From positions 19,314 through 83,313 of the forward strand of contig NZ_BMVG01000030.1 of NCBI RefSeq assembly GCF_014650595.1: DNA of 64,000 nucleotides. The letters run 5' to 3'. The position numbers and the translations under genes were made by a program. Of this stretch, positions 32,456 through 39,616 are shown piece by piece. The stretch's first letter is position 1; every line of letters starts with the position of its first letter. Under the pieces are notes generated by a model that saw nothing but the letters and a program-made list of their open reading frames with translations, was not told where the DNA came from and ran no database searches. The stretch comes from Streptomyces alanosinicus. Lineage in GTDB: Bacteria > Actinomycetota > Actinomycetes > Streptomycetales > Streptomycetaceae.

Positions 32456-34719
32456 ATCAGCACGTGGACGCCCCCTTAGACCCCGAAGACGCCAGCGCCG
32501 GACCCAAGGCAGAGAAGGATCCCGGGCGGGCCACCGATACCGGGGACGTGGCGGCACCGCCACCGGATGAAGACCCCGCCCCGGAGGCATGGGAGGCCAT
32601 CGAGCAGCTCTTTGCTCTCGCCCCGCACCTGCGGTCAGGGCGAGCCAATGTCATGGGGGACACCCAGGTATCAGGCGATGTCGTCGCAGGCGACAAGCGC
32701 GTCGATGTGCACCTGCACGAAACCCGCCTGCCCCGGTTGCACACTGTCGGCCCTCTACCGACAGCGCAACTCAACTACCTTGCCGAGACGTTCGCACCGA
32801 ATCGGCGGTATGACGAGCTGTGCGCGCAACTCACCGCCCGGCGCGTCCTCGTTCTGCGCGGGCGGCCCGGCACAGGCCGTAGGACCGCGGCCCTGCGCAT
32901 GCTCATGCAGGTCGGTCCAAAAGCCAGCGAGGTGATTGCGCTGGATCCAGGCACGGAGTCGGCCGATTTCGCCGACCACGTCCAGCCCGGCGGAGCCTAC
33001 GTGGTGGTGGACCCGATCACCAGCCAGGACAGTCCGTTGCGGGACATCCATCTCAACGCCATCCGCCGCCGTCTGGGGGACGACGGGCTCTTTGTCGTCG
33101 TCGCAGCGCACGGCACTGTCATGGAGGAAGTGACAGCGCACGATTGGCAACCGCTTCCCGCCGCCGACATCACACGGGCTCACTTGCTGCACGCGATCCA
33201 GGGCTCAGCGGCAGACGGACCGGCCGGTGATGCCGCGGCGGCCGACAGGGTACGGCGTTTACTCGAACTGGAGCCGACCGTACAGTATTTGAGCGCCGGC
33301 CCGTCACCCACGGAGGCCGCCGACTTCGCTCGGCTTCTCGTGGAGTACGCAGCGGGACGCCGCGACGATGAGGAGCTGTCCAGGTACGGCCATAGATCGG
33401 CCGAGGAGATCGCCAGCAGGTGGTTCAGTGAAGACCAGCATTCGGGCGGAGCCTCGCTGCGCGACAAAGCGTTTCTGATCTCGCTCGCCGTATTCGACGG
33501 ATTGCCATATCCATTGGTGGCCGAACTCGGAGACCTCCTCTACATGCGGCTTCGCACCGTCGAGGAACCCGATCGCACCGCCGGATATCCCGTTTTCGGT
33601 TCATCCCCGGATGACCGATTGAGGTTGGCCAGGGCCCAGGAACACGACGAAGAGACCGTAACCGCATGGGGACGCTTGCCCGAACGGGTCGTCGCCTTCC
33701 AGAACGACTCCCTCTGGAGCATCGCCCTACGCCACGTCTGGACAAGCCATCCAGCTGTCAGAAAGCCCCTGTTGGCCTGGCTCGACACCCTCGTGACGGA
33801 CCGCCGGACCTTCGTACGGCTCCGAGCCGCAGTGGCCTCGGGAGTGCTGGCGGCCGCGGACTTCGGTTACGCCTTCGACAGCTTCCTCAATCAATGGGGT
33901 TCTTCGCCGAGGCCGATGCAGCGGCAGCTCGCCGCATGGGCGCTGTACACCGCCGCCGAACATGGCATGGACACAGCGGTCAGGCGCCTACTCTCCGACT
34001 GGAGCAGCCGACATCACCTGGCACGGAGGTGGACGGTCGCTCGCTCATACGCTCTGCTGGGCGGGGCCACAGCCCCGAGTGCGCTCCGGGACATCGGGCG
34101 AATGGCCGCGACCGAACCGCCACCGGACAGCGCACTCCAGTCAGCGCTTGAGCAGGCACTGGAGGCGTTGCTTCAGGGGCCCGCAGCCGTCACGGTTCTG
34201 GAGCGACTCGTGCAGTGGCACGCAAGCCGTGGTCCCCTGCGCGAACTGGCAGTAGCAGGATTTCTGCGGGGTGCGCGCAGGCGCCACCGGGCCGTGAGCA
34301 ACGAGGCGACGACGTGGCCGAGCCTTCTGTGGTTGGCGGAACACGACGCCCACGCCCGACGGTACGCCGTCGTGATGTGGCGGGCGTTGCTGGACAGTCG
34401 CTCCAGCCGCGACGCGGCACGTGACGAACTGGTTCGCTGGGTCCGGGTCGCAGAGCGTGCATCCGCGAAAGCGGCACGGCACCGAGCTTTTACGACCGAG
34501 GCGCCATTCGAGCAGACGGACCGATACGACACGGTGTCGGACGTAGAGGAGGCGCTGGGCAGACTGCTCCCTCTGCTGGTCGAAAACCAGAACGACTGGG
34601 ACCGGTTGGACTTCCTTCTGCGCCGGGTCAAAACCCCGGACGGAGGCCAGAGCCCCACGGCCGCCCGGCTCGGGATCGCCCTCGCCAAAGGCCCCGCGGC
34701 ACTGCCCCGTCCCCTGTGA
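32452..34719 (+). CDS. P-loop NTPase-like (STAND-like) protein with helical-repeat C-terminus
   Basis: A 755-aa protein not assignable to a named family. Residues 1-60 are acidic and Pro-rich. Residues 69-84 (GDTQVSGDVVAGDKRV) repeat the cyclase tail motif. A P-loop-like region follows: VLVLRGRPGTGRRTAAL at 132-148, with Arg143 in place of the Walker A Lys, and a Walker B-like GAYVVVDPI at 181. From about 400 to 700 the sequence is amphipathic helices resembling HEAT-type repeats. GTG 32452 overlaps the cyclase stop by four bases. Two rare TTA codons (9 and 270) imply bldA-dependent translation. A role as sensor or scaffold partner is inferred. Confidence 0.7.
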   Translation: MNQHVDAPLDPEDASAGPKAEKDPGRATDTGDVAAPPPDEDPAPEAWEAIEQLFALAPHLRSGRANVMGDTQVSGDVVAGDKRVDVHLHETRLPRLHTVGPLPTAQLNYLAETFAPNRRYDELCAQLTARRVLVLRGRPGTGRRTAALRMLMQVGPKASEVIALDPGTESADFADHVQPGGAYVVVDPITSQDSPLRDIHLNAIRRRLGDDGLFVVVAAHGTVMEEVTAHDWQPLPAADITRAHLLHAIQGSAADGPAGDAAAADRVRRLLELEPTVQYLSAGPSPTEAADFARLLVEYAAGRRDDEELSRYGHRSAEEIASRWFSEDQHSGGASLRDKAFLISLAVFDGLPYPLVAELGDLLYMRLRTVEEPDRTAGYPVFGSSPDDRLRLARAQEHDEETVTAWGRLPERVVAFQNDSLWSIALRHVWTSHPAVRKPLLAWLDTLVTDRRTFVRLRAAVASGVLAAADFGYAFDSFLNQWGSSPRPMQRQLAAWALYTAAEHGMDTAVRRLLSDWSSRHHLARRWTVARSYALLGGATAPSALRDIGRMAATEPPPDSALQSALEQALEALLQGPAAVTVLERLVQWHASRGPLRELAVAGFLRGARRRHRAVSNEATTWPSLLWLAEHDAHARRYAVVMWRALLDSRSSRDAARDELVRWVRVAERASAKAARHRAFTTEAPFEQTDRYDTVSDVEEALGRLLPLLVENQNDWDRLDFLLRRVKTPDGGQSPTAARLGIALAKGPAALPRPL

Positions 34720-34817
34720 CGGCAGACCCGTCATCCCCGGTTCCGGCCGCCGCCAAGACTCGGCCAGCCTCACGCAACTCACCGCCTCGTACGCAACCCC
34801 CGATAGCAGGAGAACTC

Positions 34818-35792
34818 ATGGCACTCGTCAACGACCCTGTACGCCAGATACGGAGCCTGGGCCGCTTCGAATACGTACGCCACCGGCCACCGGCCTACGC
34901 GGAACGCGCACTCGTGTTCCTGACGTCCGGAGGACGACCGCAGACGTATCTCCCGCATCAGCAGCCCACCCGCGGAGAGCTGGTGACCAGCAACTTCCGC
35001 ACGCTGTACGAAGTAGACATGGGCATCCAACACATGTCGCTGGAGCACCGGCTGCCTAGCGACGGCGATGCCGCGTTCTTCTCCGCGGAGACCGATCTAA
35101 CCTGGCGGGTCATCGACCCCGCCAAGGTGGTGGAACGGCAGATCCGCGACGTCCGTGCACTGCTGGAACCCCGCCTGCTGACCCGGATGCGCCGGGAAAG
35201 CCGCCGGTACGCCATCGAGGAGAGCGCCGCTGCCGAGGTCGCAGTGATGGAGGCGCTGGCCACCACGCCTCTGGCGGCCGACGAAGGGCTGGACATCCAA
35301 TGCGAAGTCAGGCTCAGCCTCGACGAGGAGGCGGTCGGCCAACTGTCCTCACTGCGCTCCCTCGACTACACCAAGCAGCGGACGCGGAGCGAGCACGAAC
35401 TGACCAGGCTGCGCACCCACAACGAACACGAAGTCATGGAGGAGCGCAGCTCCTTCTACGCCCGGCTGCTGTCTCAGGGCGAGTTCGAGCGCTGGGGCGC
35501 GCACCTCGCACAGAATCCGGCGGACATCCCGCTCGCCATCGAATCCATTCGTGACGACGAGCGCGAGGCCAGCGCCAACCAGATCCGCGTCATCGAGCGG
35601 GTCCTCGACTCCGGAGCAGTTGAGGATCACATGCTGGAGGATGCCTCGCGGGCGGCTCTGTCGGCTGTGAAGGAGCGGCTCAACGACGCCGGCCGGGGCC
35701 GGACACGCAAACACCCCCTCTACCGGGAACAGCTGGAGCGGGGGACCAGTGACCAGGACGAGCGACCGGACGCATCGGGAGACGAACGGTGA
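34818..35792 (+). CDS. SPFH/band-7-like protein in the cyclase operon
   Basis: A 324-aa protein. Residues 60-165 fit the stomatin/SPFH pattern: VDMGIQHMSLEHRLP, DLTWRVIDPAKVVERQIRDV and LLTRMRRESRRYAIEE. The downstream half is charged and likely coiled (about 180-300). There is no transmembrane helix, unlike typical stomatins. ATG at 34818 is chosen because AGGAG lies six bases upstream; a GTG at 34716 overlaps the previous stop and would add a disordered 34-residue leader. It overlaps the next gene by four bases. SPFH proteins form membrane-bound rings, so this may place the complex at the membrane. Confidence 0.6.
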   Translation: MALVNDPVRQIRSLGRFEYVRHRPPAYAERALVFLTSGGRPQTYLPHQQPTRGELVTSNFRTLYEVDMGIQHMSLEHRLPSDGDAAFFSAETDLTWRVIDPAKVVERQIRDVRALLEPRLLTRMRRESRRYAIEESAAAEVAVMEALATTPLAADEGLDIQCEVRLSLDEEAVGQLSSLRSLDYTKQRTRSEHELTRLRTHNEHEVMEERSSFYARLLSQGEFERWGAHLAQNPADIPLAIESIRDDEREASANQIRVIERVLDSGAVEDHMLEDASRAALSAVKERLNDAGRGRTRKHPLYREQLERGTSDQDERPDASGDER

Positions 35793-36172
35793 CCACGCCC
35801 GCGGACGTTGAACGGGCCCTCGTGCCCGCTCTCGTCGTCGGCATCGCCTGCTACGTGCTGCTCCGCTGGGCTGCGGTACCACTGTTGACGCACCTAGAGA
35901 ACGGCATGGAATACGCCATGAATGTCATGGTCGTCGGACTGCTGTTGCCCGAATACTGCTGGACCCGGGCACAGCGCCGTGTCTCCGGCCACGCCGCCCC
36001 CTTCGCCTACACCTACGGAGACGCGGTGTGCGCTGTCGCAAACGCCGGACACCGCTGTGTGGGCACCGTCCTGTCGGCGCTGCGCGAGGCAGTAGGCCAG
36101 CTCGGTCATCGCGGCGCGTTGTGGGGCGGCCTGCTGGTAGCGGGTGCCCTCCTGTGGTCCGGCTTGCCGTGA
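35789..36172 (+). CDS. Small membrane protein of the cyclase operon
   Basis: A 127-aa protein with three likely membrane segments (about 11-33, 41-55 and 109-125) and a basic loop TRAQRRVSGH. No family is recognised. GTG 35789 overlaps the SPFH-like gene stop by four bases, so expression is coupled. It may anchor the SPFH-like protein or work with the DUF5706 protein downstream. Confidence 0.6.
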   Translation: MTTPADVERALVPALVVGIACYVLLRWAAVPLLTHLENGMEYAMNVMVVGLLLPEYCWTRAQRRVSGHAAPFAYTYGDAVCAVANAGHRCVGTVLSALREAVGQLGHRGALWGGLLVAGALLWSGLP

Positions 36173-36226
36173 TGTGACGGCGGCAGGGGATGTCTCCAAC
36201 CGGAATCGATGTCAGGAGAACCGAAG

Positions 36227-36772
36227 ATGATGGGTGTCACGAGCACAACGTCCTCCTCTCACGGGCCCGCCCCAACGCTCAATTCCGATCACGCAGGTGT
36301 GCATGCCGCGGAACGCTTGCTGGCCGAGGTGCGAACCGAAATCGGCCGTGCCGACACCAAGGCATCCGTTCTCATTGGCGCGCTGGGTGTGTGTGTCGGA
36401 GTCGTCCTGAGCACGTACTGGAGCAGGATGCCAGCCACAGGCTTCAGTCGAACCCTGGGCGCGGCCAGCGCTCTGACCTGGGCTCTTGCGCTGGGCTTTC
36501 TACTGTTCGCGACAGCCCCTCGCTACCGGGCGAGCCAGTGGCGGGCCGGCAGTCCCCTGACGTATTTCCTCGACATCCGTCGCGCCGCGGATTCCGGAGT
36601 ACTCGCTGATGCTCTGCGCACCACCGAAGAGGAACAGATGTCCGGCCTGGTGATCGCGCTCCGCAACACGAGCGACATCGTCGCGGCCAAGCACCGATGG
36701 ATCAGGACAGGACTTGTCTGCTTCCTCCTCGGAACGATTGCCCTTGGGGGGAGCGTGCTGGCAGCAGTCTGA
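36227..36772 (+). CDS. DUF5706 / Pycsar effector (PycTM-type) membrane protein
   Basis: A 181-aa protein. The family hallmark is visible: HAAERLLAEVRTEIGRADTK then ASVLIGALGVCVGVVLS. This is an amphipathic helix ending in AdxKA, followed directly by a membrane helix (48-64). A second helix (78-96) ends in FATAPRYR, like the xPR motif of DUF5706 proteins, and a third lies at 160-178. In Pycsar systems such effectors respond to cCMP or cUMP by damaging the inner membrane, stopping phage growth. ATG 36227 follows AGGAG by eight bases; ATG 36209 lacks one. It is the last gene of the operon, 54 bp after its neighbour. Confidence 0.8.
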   Translation: MMGVTSTTSSSHGPAPTLNSDHAGVHAAERLLAEVRTEIGRADTKASVLIGALGVCVGVVLSTYWSRMPATGFSRTLGAASALTWALALGFLLFATAPRYRASQWRAGSPLTYFLDIRRAADSGVLADALRTTEEEQMSGLVIALRNTSDIVAAKHRWIRTGLVCFLLGTIALGGSVLAAV

Positions 36773-36819
36773 GCGGCGAACAAGCCAATCGATGCAGGTC
36801 GTTTCGCCCACCGCCCCCT

Positions 36820-36855
36820 CTCGTCATGCGCCGGAAGAGGCTGTCAGGCGGCCAG
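36820..36855. repeat. Right copy of 36-bp island-flanking repeat
   Basis: Matches the left copy at 30392-30427 in 31 of 36 positions and in the same orientation. It covers the final codons and stop of the integrase remnant starting at 36844, plus about 24 bp beyond. The two copies bracket the six-gene cyclase operon. They may be attachment-site halves or duplicated integrase ends left by two integration events. Confidence 0.6.
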
Positions 36856-37215
36856 TGCGCGCTGGCACGTTGCTTGCGGTGTAGGCACGGATGTGCCCCC
36901 ACCATCGGAAGCGCTACCTCGGTCTTCAGCGTTGGCCTCGGTGAAGGCGTCATCGATCGCCTTACGGGTGCGGATCTCGCTGGACGGCAGCAGGTGCGTG
37001 TACGTCCGCAGCGTGAAGCCCGGGTCCGAGTGGCCGAGGTATTCGGAGAGCGCCTTGATGCTCTCCCCCGCGTCCAGGAGCACGGAGGCGTACGCGTGCC
37101 GGAGGGCGTGCATGCCGTCTTCCGGCGCCGCCTGGAGGTACCTGGCTCCGCGCTCGCGGGGAAGTATGACGCCGACAGCGGCAAGGGCGCGTGCCACTTC
37201 TGCGCATAGGCGCCA
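36844..37215 (-). pseudogene. Tyrosine site-specific integrase, C-terminal remnant
   Basis: About 120 residues of a phage-type tyrosine recombinase are readable. The box II segment is GMHALRHAYASVLLDAGES, with the LRHxYA catalytic Arg and His. IKALSEYLGHSDPGFTLRTY then gives the second His (GHSD) and the nucleophile Tyr (TYTHLLPSSE). The catalytic Lys region, the core-binding domain and the arm-binding domain are missing. Upstream of about 37215 no integrase sequence is recognisable. The gene is clearly truncated. It shows that the neighbouring operon arrived by, or next to, site-specific integration. Confidence 0.82.
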
Positions 37216-37420
37216 AGCGTCTGCTTCGTCTCGGCGGGGACGACTCAGGAGCCGCGCCTGAGACCTCCGTCCTCTCGCACGAAGATCCTCATGGCAGCGG
37301 CGTGTCGAGCCAAAGACCACGGGGGCAACGGATATCGGGCCTTGGCTCCGCTGCCCCTGAGAAGGACGCCCTTGCGGCCCACGCCGAAAGCAATGCGGTA
37401 GACGCTCGAATTCTTGGTGC

Positions 37421-37448
37421 GGCCCGGGGCATCGGGACGCCCCGGGCC
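37421..37448. repeat. Strong GC hairpin in the gap after the integrase remnant
   Basis: GGCCCGGGGC (37421-37430) pairs perfectly with GCCCCGGGCC (37439-37448) across an 8-nt loop. It lies in the 335-bp gap (37216-37550) between the integrase remnant and the phosphotransferase-like gene. The gap is otherwise unassigned. It may be a terminator or a leader structure for the gene at 37551. Confidence 0.45.
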
Positions 37449-37550
37449 TGTGCGCACCAGGTCGTTGCATGCCTGTCGACCGAACCTGAGAAGCGTGACG
37501 GCACCGCTATCGACATCTGCTTGGCCCTCCTCACTGCTACGGTCGCGCGT

Positions 37551-38408
37551 ATGACGCTCTCGGTGTCCGCCCTTCAGGCTGTTGATCTACGGGTGCAGCC
37601 GGTTGATGAGGTTCTTGATCGCGTCGCGCGGTCTCTGCAGGTGCGTTTCCTTCCGGAAACGGTGGTGCGCAAGCGCCGTTCCGTGGGAGCCCGAACAGAC
37701 CGCGATACCTGGGTCCGCGTCGAACGGCGCTTGCTCGACAAGGTCACCGATCAAGGGTGGAACGCCACCGAGTGCGCCGCCCGTCTGGAGGGCGTCGCCC
37801 AGCCGGCATGGCAGGGATGTGTGGTCTGGCGGGACGTGGACGACCCCGTGATGTGGCGGGCCGACGAAACGGACCTCCTGCCGGCCGCTCCCGTCGGAAG
37901 TGCCGTCGTGAGTGATGCCCCGGAACTTCCGGACGAGTGGTGGGAGGCGATGAACGCCTCACTGGACGCGCTGGCGGCTCATAAGACGGGGCGGGTCGCC
38001 ACGCCCGACACCGACACCATCACAGAGGCATTGATCACCGAGTCCATCCGAGGGATCTTCCCCGGCGGCTTCGACACGACCGTCCAACGCTGGGTCCCGG
38101 CTCACGCCGACCTGAACTGGGCCAACGTGACCGCTCCAGTCTTCAGCCTCTTCGATTGGGAGGACTGGGGGAACGCCCCGCAAGGGCTGGATTCCGCCTC
38201 CCTGTGGGCAGGCTCGCTTGCCGTCCCCTCTCTCGCCGATCGCGTGCAGAGTGAACGTCGGCGGGACTTCGAGAGTCGGGACGGCAAGCTGATGACGCTG
38301 TTCGTCTGCTCGAAGATCCTTGGGCCGTACGCGCACCCGGAGGACCCTCGGCTGAAGCCGGCGCAGCGCATGGCCGAGCAGATCACCAAGGAGCTTCAGG
38401 CAGTCTGA
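37551..38408 (+). CDS. Aminoglycoside phosphotransferase (APH)-fold protein
   Basis: A 285-aa protein with the small-molecule kinase fold. The Brenner-type catalytic loop is WVPAHADLNWANV (HxDxxxxN), and the metal-binding DxD-like segment is FSLFDWEDWGNAPQG. Both are in the order expected for APH/choline-kinase-like enzymes. The N-terminal lobe is short. Sequence alone does not show antibiotic modification; many Streptomyces paralogues have unknown substrates. It has no good Shine-Dalgarno and may be leaderless. It overlaps the convergent aldo/keto reductase fragment by 13 bp. Confidence 0.72.
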   Translation: MTLSVSALQAVDLRVQPVDEVLDRVARSLQVRFLPETVVRKRRSVGARTDRDTWVRVERRLLDKVTDQGWNATECAARLEGVAQPAWQGCVVWRDVDDPVMWRADETDLLPAAPVGSAVVSDAPELPDEWWEAMNASLDALAAHKTGRVATPDTDTITEALITESIRGIFPGGFDTTVQRWVPAHADLNWANVTAPVFSLFDWEDWGNAPQGLDSASLWAGSLAVPSLADRVQSERRRDFESRDGKLMTLFVCSKILGPYAHPEDPRLKPAQRMAEQITKELQAV

Positions 38409-38890
38409 TCACGCGATCGGTCCCGAAGGAGCCGCCGGTACTCCTGGACGGTCCGCTCCTCGACCTGGGCAGCCAGGCCGCCGACGAGCTCGCGCAAGTG
38501 GCTCGGTTCGTCGGTGCCGACGGCGATAGATCCGACCCGCGGAAGGTAATAGGCGGCGCTGAACGCTGCCTGGACGCGGGAGAGCCGGCGGCTGTCCCGG
38601 AGGAAGACCCGAGGATCGAACCTGTCCCACACGGGGGCACTCGTGCTGCCTCCGAAAGGGCTCATCCCCCAGACATCGGCACAACCCAGATTCCAGGCCC
38701 TGATGAGGGCGTCCGCGGCCTCCAGTGTCCTGGCGCCGACAAGTAATCCAGCGCGGATCATGAGGACCGATGGCCTCGGTACGGTCGCGTCGATCAGGTT
38801 CAGCAGCGGTGACGGGCTCCAGGACGCGATACCCCAGGCGGCGCACAGCCCCTTTGCTGTGGCGTCGCGACCTTGGCGTGCCCACGCCAC
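38396..38890 (-). pseudogene. Aldo/keto reductase C-terminal fragment
   Basis: A 164-aa frame whose sequence resembles the second half of an aldo/keto reductase: PRPSVLMIRAGLLV, VWGMSPFGGST, AAYYLPRVGSIAVGTDEPSH and the final QEYRRLL. A full enzyme needs about 280-330 residues, including the catalytic Tyr and Lys at the N-terminal half, which are absent. The fragment is probably inactive or serves another role. It lies next to a phosphotransferase-like gene. Confidence 0.55.
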
Positions 38891-39029
38891 CTACTGACGG
38901 AAGCCGCCCGAGCCCTCAACAGCCCCGCCCCTCCCGATAGAGGAGGGTGCCCTCCAGCGAGCCGGCCCCCAGGGCATATCCGGGGCATATGAGCGTCGGG
39001 GCGGCGCTCAGGTGCTCGTGACGGGCGAT

Positions 39030-39073
39030 ACAGGGCAACCCCCGTGCCGACACAGGGGAAACCCTGTGTTTTT
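39030..39073 (+). terminator. Terminator with a competing upstream pairing
   Basis: ACACAGGG (39050-39057) pairs with CCCTGTGT (39062-39069) across GAAA and is followed by TTTT: a canonical rho-independent terminator on the + strand. The same CCCTGT can instead pair with ACAGGG at 39030-39035, with CCCC (39039-39042) against GGGG (39055-39058) inside. No + strand gene ends nearby. It lies in the 726-bp gap 38891-39616, whose other feature is the 39541 repeat. Confidence 0.5.
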
Positions 39074-39540
39074 ACTGTGAGTTGACCGCACCGCGTAAAT
39101 TCTCCATTGCCTGGCGCGATATAGCCGCCGCCTCTCTTGATGCGTGACATGTCCGGTGCAAGCATCCCGGACTGCGAACGCGCGCTCCATCGGCGTGAAC
39201 GTCCTTCTCTCCCCACATGCCGGGGTGAACTCCGGCTGCCCGAAAGGATGTTCCGTGTCCCGGTCCAGACGCGGGCGCGGCCGGACAGCCGCGCCCACTG
39301 CGATCCCCACCGCTGTTCCCGGCCTCTGGCTCGCCGTCCCCGCGGCCCAGGCGTGCAGCCGCTGGGGCGGCTACCCGTCGATGGCCGTGGGCCGGGCCGT
39401 GGAACGGGCCGTGGGACGGTCTCCACCGCGCGTCGGTGGTCGGCTCCAGGGTGCTCAGGGACAACACCACCGGCTCTTCAGCCACGACGCAACCACACGG
39501 GCCGGCCAACGTGCGCCGCTGGTCCGCCTCAGGTCCGCCT

Positions 39541-39573
39541 CACCTCGAACTCACCTCGAACTCACCTCGAACG
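39541..39573. repeat. Three tandem 11-bp units upstream of the propeller gene
   Basis: CACCTCGAACT occurs at 39541-39551 and 39552-39562, with CACCTCGAACG at 39563-39573. It ends 43 bp before the start of the secreted propeller gene. It could be binding sites for a regulator or simple slippage. An open frame over this region has no credible product. Confidence 0.5.
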
Positions 39574-39616
39574 CCCTCGTCTCGGGGGCGTCCCATCGAC
39601 GACAAGGTGTCTCCTC

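Noticed and set aside
30714..36772. CBASS or a toxin-antitoxin module as the explanation of the island
   Set aside because: No CD-NTase, Cap2/Cap3 or toxin-antitoxin pair is visible; the class III cyclase plus DUF5706 points to Pycsar instead.
37551..38408. Aminoglycoside resistance gene
   Set aside because: Only the APH fold is supported. Substrate specificity cannot be read, and many Streptomyces paralogues are unrelated to resistance.
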